Part shown: piece by piece, positions 1 to 12,667 of the stretch | Numbering within the stretch: the stretch's first letter is position 1 | Layout of the letters: each line of letters starts with the position of its first letter | DNA from: Gymnogyps californianus | Taxonomy: Eukaryota; Chordata; Aves; Accipitriformes; Cathartidae | NCBI RefSeq assembly: GCF_018139145.2 | Contig: NW_026114279.1 | Coordinates: 584,868-648,867, forward strand | DNA: 64,000 nucleotides | Direction of reading: 5' to 3' | Translations under genes and position numbers: made by a program | The notes under the pieces: model-generated | The model's database searches: none | What the model was told of the DNA's origin: nothing | Seen by the model: the letters and a program-made list of their open reading frames with translations, nothing else

Positions 1-599
1 CACAAAAGCAGGGAATAGCATGGGCATGTGGAGACACATCCAAGCCTAAACCATAATTTTCTCTGCAGATGCTTTAAATGAGTATCGCTACTAGTAGACA
101 CGTATGTGCTTAGAATTAGACATCTTAAGACACTTCAAAAATTACAAAATTCTTGAAAAGCCTGGGTCATCAGAGTGCTTCTTCGAAACTGGAAACGTGT
201 TAACTGGGATTTTAAAGGGAGACTGATGGGAAATTATTAATTCTGAGGGGAAAAGGTTCAAAACCAGAAGCTTTGCAGACAATTTTTGAGACATTTTCTT
301 GCAATGTAAGTTGTATAATAATTAACTGCATTTTTTCAGAAGGTCTAGACAAAGAGGAATGTTTGGAAATGGGGGGAGTTGATGTTTAGCATTCCCACTT
401 TCTGTTCAATGTGTCCTCCAAGACTAGGTCAAATGGGGCAGATTAATTAGTTGTTTCTATTACAATGATGAGAAATGACATAGTTAATACTGGGCCTGAC
501 GCTGCCAGTCTTGCAGGCCAGTGCCAGTTCTTAGCCAGGTCCGTTGGAGGAGGCAGATAAATGAATGTTGGTTATTTAAACCGACAGAATGACGGGTCA
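1..599. other. Single-copy flank with no recognised feature
   Basis: AT-rich sequence before the CpG island. I see no repeat, RNA gene or convincing exon. If the minus-strand first exon at 1005-1200 is real, this is the start of its first intron. Confidence 0.5.
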
Positions 600-1004
600 G
601 CGTTTATTTGGACTATTTCCAGTGACTCTCTTCTTTGGCCAGCACGCTGGGACAGCTGTGAGACGGCCCGGCATGCCCGAGCGCGGGGCGCTCGGCGGAG
701 CACCACCGGGCCGCCGTGGCAGTGGTGCCGGGTATCCGCCCAGCCGCGGCGGCTGCCCGCGGGGCGCAGACCGGCCCGGACGGGGCCTCCCTCCCCTCGC
801 CCATCTCCCGCTCGGCCCCGCTCCGGGCGACCCCCTCGGGCGCGGGCACGCCGTCGCGGCCGGCGGTGTCAGGGCGGGGGACGTCAGTGTGAGGGGGCCG
901 GTCCTGGGCAGGGCCAGGGCCGCCGCATCCCGTCCCTCCCCGCCTCTCGCCGCACCGCGGCTCCCTCCTTCCCTCCAGCTGGGGGCGGCCGGGTCGGCGC
1001 TCAC

Positions 1005-1034
1005 CGAGATCCCATTCCTCCTCCCTCGGTGCAT
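1005..1034 (-). CDS. Candidate short first coding exon, leftward gene
   Basis: On the minus strand an ATG (1034-1032) opens ten codons, MHRGRRNGIS, and then meets a near-consensus donor, TCTCG|GTGAGC, at 1005/1004. The sequence upstream on that strand (about 1035-1200) is GCC-repeat-rich and looks like a 5' UTR. The next exon would lie left of the window, so the product cannot be identified. The exon could equally be wholly non-coding. Confidence 0.35.
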
Positions 1035-1537
1035 AGTCTCGGCAGAAGCGGGGGAGAGCGAGCCCGACGGGGCGCGGGCCGGAGGCGGCGGCAGCAGCAG
1101 AGCCCCAGCGCGTAGGAGCCGCCACTGCCCGGCGGAGGTGAGGCGGAGGCGGCGCTGCTGAAGTTGGGGGGTGAGGACGAGGACCGCTGGGCACGTTTCC
1201 ATTCATTGCCCGTGCGGCGGCCGGGCGCGCTGGACTGCCAGTTCCCCTCGGGCCAGGGGTGTAGCCGCAGGGCGGGCCGGGAAACCGCCGCGGGGGGATG
1301 GGGTACGGAGCGGAGGTAACGGCGCGGTCTGCAGGGGACGGGGCTGTGCGTCGACGAGAGCCGCCCCACGTCCGCCGGGGAAGCGGCGGGGCGGGAGGGC
1401 GCCCGCTCACTCCTTCCCCGCGGGGCGGCGACGCTGCGCGGGGAACCAGGGCGCGACCCGGCCGGCGGCTGGGCGCCCGGAGCCGCCGGGCGGGGCTGGA
1501 GGGGGGGGCCCGAGACGGGCGGAACGGCGGGAGCCGC

Positions 1538-1564
1538 ATGGCGGCTTCGTGCGGGACAGGGAGC
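1538..1564 (+). CDS. Candidate first coding exon, rightward gene
   Basis: An ATG in good Kozak context (gagccgcATGG) opens nine codons, MAASCGTGS, ending at a donor AGC|GTGAGG (1564/1565). The phase is 0, which is what the exon at 11667 needs, since only its frame 0 is open. A longer reading to a weaker donor at 1701/1702 (GAG|GTGCTT) would end in phase 2 and not fit that exon. The transcription start is not determined. The alternative is that this is all 5' UTR, with an upstream donor (1136 or 1314) used instead. Confidence 0.4.
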
Positions 1565-1760
1565 GTGAGGAGGGGACGGAGGGGGAGTCGGGCTGCCCCC
1601 CAGCCAGGCCTGCACCCACTGGCCGCGGCGGCAGCGGCACCTGCGGCCTCTCCCGGGGGCGGTCGGTGGGGCAGGCGGGGGCCGCTCATCTCCTCAGCGA
1701 GGTGCTTGGGGAAGAGAGAGTTCAAAGCTCACCTCGGCGTCTTCCCACCTCCGATGTGTT

Positions 1761-2765
1761 CTTCCTTCCCTTCGCCTTTCTGGGCTCTGTTTTTGAGGGG
1801 GTTGAGGGTATTTTGTTTCTTAGGATCCTTCAGGAAAGGGCAAGAAGTGAATGACACAAAGTTTCAGTGAAGGTTTGTTGGTAGTTTAGGTGTCGCTCCG
1901 AAGGAACTCGGAAATATACTGTTGAGACTCCATAATTCAGAAGTTGCGGGTGCGTTGGAGCAATATCAAGTAAAACAACATGGGCTGGCAGTGCTGTGTC
2001 CTGACAAGTGCGCGTGCTGCCAGTACCTGATGGCAGAGCGGCTGGGTTGCTCCATTGCAGTAAGTATTACATTGAGACAGAAGTAAGCAGATGAGATACT
2101 GCGAGTGTGTGCATCCTGATGAGAGATATGATAGGAATAACTGAAAAAAATAAAAAGCTCTAGCTGACCTCATCTGGAAGAAAATATTATATATGTTAAT
2201 TAAAAGATTTGGCTTCCTTAGGGAAACATTCCTAGGCACCATTACAGATATCTTAATATCTGCTCAGTCCCAGTCTTACAGTGGGTTCTGGCTGCGCAAG
2301 CTCACACCTGCAAGGAGCCCCATTGTTTTTAGGGTGTTTGGTCACAGAAACCTTATAGAGCTGTAACTCATTGAGGCCTAAATATATACTGTGCACAAAG
2401 AGTGGTTTATTAGAAAGCATTGGTGACACTAAAATCAATTTTCCAATTTATTGTTCTGAATAAAACATGCCACAAAAATATACTCCTAATTAATCTCTGA
2501 CATTTTCTTGAGTACTCTCCATTTCCACCCATTGTTAGATGCAGGGTATAGACAGACCATCAGTCTGCTCTGTTAGGGCAGTTGCTAATGAGAGGGTTTT
2601 ATCTCAGACACAGTTTCATGGGACCATTCCTCGATTTTTCATTGCACATGCTAGTTGCAGCCACTACAACTTTAATCACATTGCTGCTTTCTTCACAAGT
2701 TTTCTCTGTCTGGGTCATGGAGTGGGTTTAATCAGTACTTAGGAAATTGCCCACTTTATCTGTTC
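1761..2765. other. Intron-like sequence
   Basis: AT-rich sequence after the CpG island. No exon or repeat recognised. Confidence 0.45.
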
Positions 2766-3522
2766 AGAAGGGACAGGCGGGGAAGGAGGGACAGAGGGGT
2801 TGCCCTCTGTGTCAAGAAATGGATAGATTGTGAAGAGCTGTCTCTGAAGAATAGCCACGAGCAGGTTGAAAGCTTATGGGTAAGAATTAGAGACCGAGCC
2901 AACAAAGGGAACCTTGTGGTCGGTGTTTACTACAGGCCACCCGATCAAGGGGAGCCTATTGACAAAGCCTTCTTACTCCAGCTACAGGAGGCATCGTGCT
3001 TGCAGGCTCTCATCCTGCTGGGGGACTTCAACAACCCCGACATCTGCTGGAAAAGTAGCATGGTGAGCTGCAGGGAATCCAGGAGACTCCAGGAGTGCAT
3101 TGAGGATAACTTCTTAAGCCAGGTAATAGACAGCCCTACCAGAGGGGATGCGATACTGGACCTGTTGGTCACCAACGCAAGTGAGCCAATCAGAGACGTC
3201 AGGATTGGAGGCAGCCTGGCCTGCAGTGATCATGCACTGGTGTGGAGTTCGCAGTCCTGAGGGACATGGGACAGGCAAAGAGTAAAGTCAGGACCCTGAA
3301 TTTTAGGAAAGCAAACTTCCAGCTGTTCAAGGAGTTAGTCAAATGGGACCCCCTGGGAAACTGCCCTCAGGGACAAGGGAGCAGAACAGAGCTGGCAGAT
3401 CTTTAAGGATGCTTTCCATAGAGTGCAAGAGCTCTCGATCCCCAGGTGTAAGAAATCAAGAAAGGAAGGCAAGAGACTGGCATGGCTGAGTCAAGACCTC
3501 CTGGTCAAATTAAAGGGCAAGA
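2766..3522 (+). mobile_element. CR1 LINE fragment, ORF2 endonuclease part
   Basis: The translated stretch 2916-3260 reads VGVYYRPPDQGEPID, then ALILLGDFNNPDICWKS, then QVIDSPTRGDAILDLLVTNA and a SDHALV motif. This is the apurinic-like endonuclease domain of the CR1 non-LTR retrotransposon: GDFN, and SDH near the end. Downstream (3270-3510) the coding sequence continues in other frames towards the linker before the reverse transcriptase (AWLSQDLLVKLKGK). There is at least one frameshift near 3255, so the copy is dead. It is truncated at both ends, and on the right it is cut by the LTR that starts at about 3523. The left boundary is approximate. Confidence 0.9.
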
Positions 3523-4118
3523 AGTGGTGGGTTGACCCTGGCTGGATGCCAGGGGCCCACCAAAGCCGCTCTATCACTCCCCCTCCTCAACTGGACAGGG
3601 GAGAGAAAATATAACGAAAGGCTCGTGGGTTGAGATAAGGACAGTTTAATAAAACAGAAGCAAAGGTCACACACGAAAGCAGAGAAAACCAAAAGATCTT
3701 ATTCTCTACTTCCCATCAGCAGGCGATGTCCGGCCACTTCCCGGGAAGCAGGGTTTCAGTACGCATAGCGGTTACTCCGGAAGACAAACATAAATAACGA
3801 ATGGCCCCCCTTCCTCCTCCTTCTCCTAGCTTTTATTGCTGAGCAGACATCATATGGTATGGAATATCCCTTTGGTCAGTTTGGGTCAGCTGTCCTGGCT
3901 CTGTCCCCTCCCAAGATCTTGCCCACCCCCAGCCTACTGGCCTTTGGGGGCGAGGGGGGGCAATGTTGGAGAGACAGCCTTGATGCTGTGGGAGCACTGC
4001 TCAGCAGTAGCCAAAACACTGGTGTGTTATCAACACCTTTCTAGCTACCAATACAGAGCACAGCACTATGAGGGCTGCTATGGGGAAAGTTAACTCCATC
4101 TCAGCCAGACCCAATACA
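3523..4118 (-). mobile_element. Solo LTR with hybrid family A/B structure
   Basis: The first ~70 bases (gtggtgggttgaccctggct...) match the start of the long LTRs at 36037 and 39654. The end (gacccaatacat) also carries their AATACA terminus. The middle instead matches the family A LTR at 23267: ctcgtgggttgagataa, then tacttcccatcagcaggc, then catatggtatggaatatccc. The first base is A rather than T. I see no convincing target-site duplication (caaga against tgttt). Orientation is inferred from homology to the LTRs of the ERVL-type provirus. It interrupts or abuts the CR1 fragment. Confidence 0.75.
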
Positions 4119-7100
4119 TGTTTAAAGAATAATAAATATGTCCACCTACTGGTTCTGTCTGCTGTTCGCAAGTGGCAACTTCTTAAAGTCTCTTTTCTGT
4201 ACACTACCGTTCTGTTTTTGCATATAACTCTAAATTGTTTGATCCTGGAGGAGTTATATGTCCTAGTACCTCTGGATTTAACTAGTTCAAATTAAATGTT
4301 TCTTTTGTTTTAACATGCGCATGCTGTTACTCCATTAATGGTTGAGTAATATAGTAATAGTCTTTGTTTATGAACCTAGAGAGGAATGAAAATTGCTGCT
4401 CAGCATTGTCCTTAGTGGGTAGAGGCTGATCCATGTTTTAAGCTTTGAATCTTAATTTTTCCATGCATTGTTTATTCTAGGGGTTTTTTTGTCTTTATGT
4501 GACTGAGATAAAGATTTAAAGGGGAAAATTACTATATATGGCTATAGTCAGCTAAACCTGTTTATGCAGCAGAAGCTTGATTTTTGTTTTTCTTTTTTCT
4601 GTGAAGTTCGCATGCTCTCACAGTGGAATAAATGATTCAGTAGTTGGTCCCTCCCTGAGGATCATGGCTCTGCTGAGAGCCAAGTTTTTGAATGGCTCCT
4701 ATTTCATCTATTTTGTTTTAAAGATAGGGTACATATGGTTTTTAAAAAGGGCAGTTTTACTGCAGTGACATTTCTTACCTGTCAGCCAGTTGGAGGAGAA
4801 GCAACTACTGAGTGAAAAATTTCATATTCCTTCTCCTCTAATTTAATGTGATTGGGAAGTACTTGGTTTTCCCTTTCCTTTTGCATGGAAGTTTGGATGT
4901 TTGTAACTTGTAGGCTGGCACAAGCCGATCTGCACCCACTTCTGTGGTTGTTGACTGTGGCTCAGAGAGCTCTGCAGTTCTGAAGGCATCTTGAAGTTTA
5001 AAAAAATAAATGAAGCAGTCAAGGGAAGACTTTGTCTAAAAATGAATTCGTTTCTCCTGTTGTGTTGGAATTATTTGGGGATGCAAGCCTGTGCAGAGGC
5101 CTGTAGCTATTCTTGCATCCTCAAATGCCGTTGGGATAGCCGGAGTTCAGTCTGGCAATGGTAGTAGTTCTTGAGGTGCTGGTAACCATTTGGTGAATGT
5201 CTCTCTCTACTTTTCTAGCCATATGTAAGTGATCTGAGCATTGCCCTGAGTGGGTTAGTTGCTTCATCACTACTACGTGTGACTTTCTGGAGGGAATGTG
5301 TGGTCCAAGAGACCTCACAGATTTCCTGGATGTGGTCCACACTGTAGTTGTGTCTGTTATTTATTATATCCTTTCAGAAACAGAAGATAAACTAGTTTCC
5401 CTAATGATTATGTTTTTTTCATATGCTTAAATGAGTTTCTGCCTTTAGAGGGAAGTTATTTTGGCTCCCTTTCACTTATTTGTCTGTGTACTAGTGTTCT
5501 TGTTCAGCTGGAAGATTCACCACCTATGCATCGGTTTGTTCCAGCACAAGGTAGATAGCTATTTAAATATGTGAACAGTTAAATTTTTAAACACATGCAC
5601 TGTCTGGAAAATATTATAAAAGTGGCTATGTGTTGCAATTTTTATGATATTTAATGTGATTATAATAATAAATGTGATTACTTGTTACATAGTTAATTTT
5701 TGAGATGTATTTCTAGTCTTATGTACACAGACACATTCTTAATTTTGTTTAATTGGACATGTGAAAAAAGTATTATTTGGCCATAATTTCATAAATAATT
5801 TTTTAGAACTCACAATTGACTCCTGTGCAGAACTAATATATAATTTCTCAGAACAGGAATCTGTTAAGAAAATACCAGCAGAGATAGACATCATAGTATC
5901 ATCCCTCATTCAGCATCAAGCCTCCCAAATTAAATTTCAGCAGGAAAAACACTATATTGAGTTTTATCTTGAAAAATGTTATTTAATGCTATGCAGTTTA
6001 AACTAAAAAGCAAATGGGACTGAGAAACCTAAAAACTGTTAATATTTAAAGAAATGGGAGAATACATAAGATCTGAGTTTGAGATAGTAACGAAAAAAGA
6101 TCAATTCCAGTTAAGTCTGCAAAAATATTCTATGGACCAAGAAAGGGGGAAAAGAAAAAGTGTTTCTTCCCAGTTTTATAACACGCCTCTCTGTCCTGGA
6201 ATACATTTACATTTGTTTGAATTGCAGGCAGTTTGAGGTACCTGTTATGAAAAGATGTTGACAGAATCAAAGGAATTAAGAAGGTGGTATCAAAAGGATC
6301 AAAGGGTTGGTGGGATGATTTATGAGGAAAACAAAACTACTCTTAATGTCTTTGTTAAACAGTGGTGAAATGAGGTCAAAGAAGCAAGGTGATAATAGGA
6401 TGAAATGAAGAAAATGTGGGCTGTGTGTCAGTGTTACTTTGTATATTGAAATAATTTTCTCTGGAACTGTTTCTTGTCAAATACCAAAAATTGCATTAGT
6501 CAGATATGATAAAATTTAATAGGATACTTTGTTCACAAAGCAATGCTGTAACGAGCAGTCTTGCATTGACCTAGACTGACCAGACTGTCTGTTCCCTATC
6601 TCCAGTTTCTAAGAACAATTTGTGGGGTTTTTTTTTGGTTTTGTTTTGTTTTTAAACGAACTTTAGCTTCATTAGTGCTAAAGTTCACTAGTTCTTGAAC
6701 TTGTGTTAGAAGTTGTGATGGAAATATTGTTTGAATATTGACCTTAATATACAGAACCTGGAGGGTCACCGCAATACTTAGATGTGTAGGTCTGTAGTTA
6801 ACCCTTTCACTCTCCATCTCTGGGAAACTTTTCCATTTCATGCATTTAAACTGGTTTGTTTTCCATGATTTTTCCCCTTTTATGATTTTCTTTTTTGTTT
6901 TCTTTAATAATGTGGTTGTGCCTGTCATTCCCATCTCCTCTCTTTCTTGAGGCCCATCAGTCATAAGCAGAGAGAGGGCACTGAACTGGATGAATTGCGA
7001 ACTGTATCCTGCCCCCCATGTCTCTCCCTCATGAGGACTCCACGGTCCCACCATGCAGCAGCACTGGGTACTTGTCAACTGCGGATGTGTGGCCATGTGA

Positions 7101-8635
7101 CCAGAGGACAGATGTGTGGATCATGAAGCCAGAGATCATGCCATACCTGTTACATTAACTGGGATTTATACATTTTGATTGTATGAATGTATATACATAT
7201 AGTTATTTATGACTGAATATTTGAGAAGCAATATATCTTGCAGTAGCTAAAAGGGTGGATGCTCCATTTCATAGAACATCCACCAGACATAGCCATGTAA
7301 TTCCTTTTCCTTAGATCAAGTGCATTTGAAGTTACTATTAAACACATAGACTAATACTGGGGACTTGAATATCTTGGATACTAGTGATGGTACAGCTGGT
7401 AGAAGAGTTCCCAGTCTTTCACGTGTGATGATGTGAAGAGGTGATTTATAACACCTTTCACTGGAAACTTTTAAATGTAACTGACAAACAATGAACTGCA
7501 TTGAACAAAACAAGCCAATACGACCTCTGCTTTAAAAAATGGGGAGATGTTGATGCAGGTTTTTTTAAAGAAGAACAGCTGAGCTATTTCCATTCCCTTT
7601 CCAAAACCTCATAACTAAATCCCCTCTTGTGAATTAATAAGTACTGTTCACAATGTACTTTTCAGATAACTCAGGGACCAACCACGTTGTAGTCATACAT
7701 TCTTCTGATGTTTCCTGAAGAGGTGGGATGTAGCACACCGCCAGGAAGTGTGGTTTATTAAATTAATTATCTGTGGTAAATGCAAATTTTGAAGATATGA
7801 GGCACATACTTCACAATTTTAGACAGCTTTCTGTGATTCTGTCTGCTTTTATTTTTAGTTTGTGGATTTACAATTGATATTTTAAAAAGATGAACGTTAT
7901 CTAAAAATGAACAAAATTCGTTCCTAAAGGCAAAGTTAGCTTATCCATTTTTACAGTTATCTTTTCATCGCATTGTTGACTTATGAGGCTTTTTTAATGC
8001 ATGAATGTTTTGAGATGGTTGACTTTTAAAGAAGCAACCAAATCCTCAACCATCCATATTCTGGCATGGCTGCTATTGAGAAAAAGTGCTTCTAAGAAAC
8101 CTTGGTATTCTGAAATGTAACAGAGGGATAATGTGTGATTAGTAAAACATGTAGAGCATCAGTTGGTCTTTCATTTATAGCTAGGGAAATTTTTTTAGTA
8201 ACATTTAAAACAATTTCTGTAAATTTGTAAAACACTTGATTTGGTTATATTCTAAAATAGGCTCCAATAGTATCTTTGTTTTCCTGCTATAAACAAATGA
8301 AGATGCAAAATTAGATTCAAAATTGGAGTTTCCTTTGGTTTGGCAGGAACAGGGCAGCAGAAATTTGAGCCATCTTGGCTGGGTGGTGTCAGTTTCTAGA
8401 TAAAATTTCAAGTATTGATTTTTTGTATTGAAAACATGCCTCTTAAAGGGAGTCTGTCTTGTTTCAGCTGAAATGAAGATACTTGCTTCAAAAGAGTGCA
8501 TGTTCACTTCAGTACCTTGAATTATTTTATCTCCTGCCCCTGCCAGTTCCTCAGAGCCTGTATTTATTATTCCTTTAGTCAATTTATAAAGCTTATGTTG
8601 AGCATTTGAGAAAGAAATGAGTTCAGGTAACACTG
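4119..8635. other. Intron-like sequence, no gene recognised
   Basis: AT-rich unique-looking sequence. The ORFs here (for example 5761-6006 and 6596-7096 minus) have low-complexity or AT-driven composition, no recognisable domain and no splice context, so I do not call them genes. There are T/G-rich stretches near 6627-6655. Confidence 0.45.
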
Positions 8636-9202
8636 TGTCATGGTTTAACCCCAGCTGGCAACTAAGCACCACGCAGCCGCTCGCTCACTCCCCCCACCCA
8701 GTGGGATGGGGGAGAGAATCGAAAAAAACCTCATGGGTTGAGATAAAGACAGTTTAATAGGACAGAAAGGAAGGAAAATAATGATAATAATAATAATAAA
8801 ATGACAATAACAATACTAAAAGAATTAGAATATACAAAACAAGTGATGCACAATGCAATTGCTCACCACTTGCCGACCGATGCCTGAGCAGCGATCCGCC
8901 CCTCCCGGCCAACTCCCCCCAGTTTATATACTGGGCATGATGTCATATGGTATGGAATATCCCTTTGGCCAGTTTGGGTCAGCTGTCCTGGCTGTGTCCC
9001 CTCCCAGCTTCTTGTGCCCCTCCAGCCTTCTTGCTGGCTGGGCATGAGAAGCTGAAAAATCCTTGACTTAGGATAAACACTACTTAGCAACAACTGAAAA
9101 CATCAGTGTGTTATCAACATTATTCTCATACTAAATCCAAAACACTGCACTATACCAGCTACTAGGAAGAAAATTAACTCTATCCTAGCTGAAACCAGGA
9201 CA
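8636..9202 (-). mobile_element. Solo LTR, family A (ERVL-type), TSD CACTG
   Basis: Starts tgtcatggtttaacccc and ends accaggaca, like the LTRs of the provirus at 24804-31695. It is flanked by a perfect 5-bp duplication CACTG (8631-8635 and 9203-9207). Orientation is minus because the promoter-like TATATAAAC reads on that strand (plus-strand gtttatata near 8922). No internal sequence follows, so it is a solo LTR left by recombination. The interior holds an AT-rich run (ataataataataa) near 8780. Confidence 0.92.
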
Positions 9203-11666
9203 CACTGGAAGGTGGGAGATGTTATTACTTAAGATATCTATTGCTGTTGTCAAGGAAGCACATGCTTACCTATGTGGTATGTATGCTAACGTACTTTCCA
9301 TGTGCTGTTCATGTGTATGGTGTACATTCATGTACCCTGGGCATATGGTCCCATTTAGTGGCACTTTTGGTTAGCTCTTCACATCCAGAGCTCATTAGTC
9401 TCCCATTCCTGATGGAGAACTCTTGAAATTTTATTCTTTTTCCATCCTGAAGTACAAATTTTCCTTCAGGAATGTGATCAGTGAGCTAGAAATTGTCACG
9501 CTTACTTCAGTGGTACTTGTGGATACATCACAGTGGTGTTATCCTTTTTTTTTTTTTAATGGGTGGTCTGACTTTGATAGAAAAAGAAAGTTCTGAGACT
9601 GCATGTCAGCAGCTTTGGAGAGGAGGTCCAGTACAGGGGGCTCATTGTGCGGTACCAACCGAACAGGACATAAAAGCTTCCAAGCATTTAATGGCTGCTT
9701 CCATACTGAAGTTGGGAGTCGTGTTGCGTATGTTGTATTTGCTTTTAATCTCAGAATGGCCAAGGGAAAAGCTAACACTCATCTTTTGTCTGTTGCTTTA
9801 AACCTCTTCCATTTTCGCAGAGCTGCCCTGCCTTTCAACTTTAGAGGATTGTGAAGGAAACCGCTATACACAGCTTGGGAAATGTTTGATTTTGCTCAGA
9901 AGAGGCTGGAACTGATTGTATTGACCTAGCTCAGGTCAGGCTTTCTGAGTACTTGGTGAATAGGAATTTTCCTCTGTAAAACTGGGTTGGAAAATAATAT
10001 TTCAGTCACCTACAGAAGTCTAATTCAATATATACATTTTTTAATATAGAATTGAAGACACAAATTCAAATTCTTGAAACACAGTAAGCCTAGATAATAG
10101 TTACACCATGAATTGTCTATGATATACTTTCAGGTGCTTTCAGGAGAACTGTAATTGTTAAGAGTGAGAGGAAACAGTTTCCATTTGAGGGGTTAAAAAA
10201 AAAAACAAAAAAAGGAACCAGAGTACATTAAATAATGCTGTGAGTATTAGATCTACTTCTCTTTCTCATCAGGAGTGATTACTGAGTAATATTGTCTGGA
10301 GCTTTTCTTTTTAAGCACTGTTGAGTTCATGTTGATGAGAGTTTGGGGTCTTTTTGAAGTTGTCTCAGAAGCTGACTGGCACTTAAGAGATGTAGTCTTC
10401 CATTCCTTTGTAAAACTTTGCTTGCTAACTTTATGGGAAAATATTAGCATCAATTATAACAGGAACTGATGCTGGAAACTTTTAATAACTAGGAATAGCT
10501 ATAGACAGCCTTTAGCTAGGGAATATTTGTATTTTAAGTTTATACAAATCTGTTGATCTAAAATGAAAGAAAATTACTTTTCTTAAAAGTGTTGAAAGAC
10601 AGACTACCCATTTGGCAGTGATAGTGTTGCAGTGCTGGTGGAGATCTGACTTAAGTTTATAGAGGTATTATGCAGGGTAAGAGGAAATGAACTGAAATGT
10701 ATGGTTTCCACCCATCAAGATTATACATGATATATATACTTAGGATCACATATATGAGAAGAAATTAGTTCTGCATGTGCAGAAATGCAAAATGTAAGCT
10801 GGAATGTTAATTAAAAAACCCTAATCCAGCATAGCTGATGTAGTCACTGTTAAAGCCTTTTTTCAGCAGCAACCACCCCATGCCTGTTTTCAGTTGTCAT
10901 AAAATTCTGGAGGAACATCCAGGCACTTTCTTTGTGAATTATTTGAGAGCACAGAATTGCCAGAGGGTCTCTGGGTCCCAGAGTCTGGTCCCCAGTTGTT
11001 GAATGCAGCTATACAGTAGATTTCTAGTTTTAAGAGATTTGCAGAGTATCTCTGCCCACCACAACACACAACTCAGAATGCTTCCCAGTGCCACCCACTA
11101 AACTCTAGATGTCCGTTCATGTCTTAAGACACACTATATCTGTATTAGATTCCAAATATACAAAAATAACAGCTTGTTTTTTACATGAATCCTTTGTGTT
11201 TTAATTTATTAGGGTGGGATAATAATCAGTGTTCTCAGAACTTAGTATCATTGTGTTTCACCACACAGGTGACTTAAATCTTTGGACACTGACAATGCCT
11301 GTCGATAATTTATCATTATATTGTGTAAATATGTTCTCTGTACAGGGGTGCACTCAAACTGTTGAAAAAAAGTAACCAGAACTATATGTTTTAGCTCATT
11401 GTGATAGATCACTATCTGTACAAAGAGGAGCCAGCTACAAATCTTGTTTAAAAGAAGCCAAGACTGTCCCATGGGTGTGATTGTCCTGATCACTGTGTTC
11501 AGGACTGTAGAAGTTGAGTTTATCAGGAGCAAATCGAACTGCAGTATTACAGTTGATGCATTACTTGATAGGAATGGTATAACTGTAAATGAGAGTGCAA
11601 AACCAGCAAAGATTTTATTAGATAGCGTTGTTCAGTATTTGGAAGAGAATGTAGCTTTTTTCACAG
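9203..11666. other. Intron-like sequence
   Basis: No gene or repeat recognised apart from a T run near 9545-9558 and an A-rich run near 10195-10215. It ends in the polypyrimidine tract of the exon at 11667. Confidence 0.45.
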
Positions 11667-11775
11667 GTTTATAACAAACCAAATTCCAGTCCAGTAACGC
11701 CAGCCATTAAACAGCATCCTTTAAAATCACCAGAGCCAAAGAAAGTGCATCCAGAAAATTTGGAAAAGCCGAGCA
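11667..11775 (+). CDS. Candidate internal coding exon (unknown gene)
   Basis: Acceptor tagcttttttcacag| at 11666 and donor agca|gtgagt at 11775/11776 enclose 109 bases open only in frame 0. The translation runs from VYNKPNSSPVTPAIK through HPLKSPEPKKVHPEN to LEKPSS. It is rich in Pro, Lys and Ser, like a disordered region of a nuclear or scaffold protein. Both splice sites are strong and the composition is more codon-like than its surroundings. The exon enters in phase 0, fitting the nine-codon exon at 1538, and leaves in phase 1. I do not recognise the protein. Confidence 0.6.
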
Positions 11776-12667
11776 GTGAGTTCTCTTCTCTTTTAGTGCT
11801 ATTTACATCCCCATCCTCACCCCCCTCTCCCCTCTATTTATTTATTTATTTATTTATTTTACTTCTGGAGAAGTTTCAGAGACTAGAAAATGACATCAGT
11901 GTTTTGTCTCTAGTTTATTAGATTACATGTGATGACAATGTTGTACAACACAGACTTGTGGGCTGGATCTGGGTTTTGTTATGGGCTGCTGGGGAAGAGA
12001 GGTTAGGAAGACAGGTGGGTGGACTGCGCTGTCAGCCCTGAACAGTCAGATTGCTGTTGCTGCCTTGAGGAGGTAAGAGCAGATTGATGGTGGTGGGCAG
12101 TGATACACCAGAAACAGTCACTGGCTCCTCTCCCATCGCCAGCAGCTTCAGCCTGACCCTCTGCATCAGGTTGTGGTAAGCAGCAATATTTTGCTCCTTG
12201 AGTAGCAGGTGCTACCTGAAGACTGCACTCTGCCTCTGCCAGGGAAAACATGCTGGGTGGGCTGGATGGAAATGCTGGAAAAGCCAGACTTCAGGGTAGG
12301 ACATCATGCTGTCCATGATGGGATTGAATTAATAGGCACTGAAAGAAGTGTATAAAACTAATACTAACTAGTATGGGTTTGTGGAAAATTTATCTGATAA
12401 AATTAACTTGATAATGTTTTTACATGAAGTGACAAGTAGATAAAGATGTAATAGGCTTAGGTCAAGTATTTAACCTTTCAACACCCATTTTTGTTCATGA
12501 GGTAGAACAAAGCAAAATCTAAGAATGACCTGGCTAAATGACAGGTGCCTAATGTAACTAAATATGGAGTTGTCATTGTTTAGCTGGGTTTGCAGATAAG
12601 CTGCTGGCTCTTCACTGATCTTTTTATTGGTGATACAAAACAAAACATCACGTTACCCCTGTCAACC
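11776..12667. other. Intron-like sequence with an ATTT microsatellite
   Basis: Contains the (attt)n run at 11835-11860. Nothing else recognised. Confidence 0.45.
11835..11860. repeat. (ATTT)n microsatellite
   Basis: About six tandem tetranucleotide units directly after a C/T-rich stretch, some 60 bases beyond the exon donor. Confidence 0.9.

Larger units (their letters stand above)
600..1760. promoter_or_regulatory. CpG island with likely bidirectional promoter
   Basis: GC content and CpG density rise abruptly at about 650 and fall after about 1750, against an AT-rich background on both sides. The stretch holds GC-box-like runs (for example ggggcgg), GGC/GCC repeats typical of vertebrate 5' UTRs, and no clear TATA box. 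Good splice donors face both ways: GTGAGC on the minus strand (1004-999) and GTGAGG (1136, 1565) or GTAACG (about 1314) on the plus strand. This suggests divergent transcription from a housekeeping-type promoter. The long ORFs on both strands here are what GC-rich DNA gives by chance and should not be read as proteins. Confidence 0.85.

Noticed and set aside
561..1870. Several overlapping 180-370-codon ORFs on both strands
   Set aside because: They lie in the CpG island, overlap in all frames, are Arg/Pro/Gly-rich and have no domain. GC-rich DNA has few stop codons, so such ORFs are expected by chance.
5761..6006. 81-codon ORF with lysine/isoleucine-rich product
   Set aside because: AT-rich chance ORF with no splice context, no domain and no codon bias.
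6596..7096. 166-codon minus-strand ORF
   Set aside because: No recognisable domain, and a K/T-rich low-complexity part from T runs. No splice or promoter evidence.
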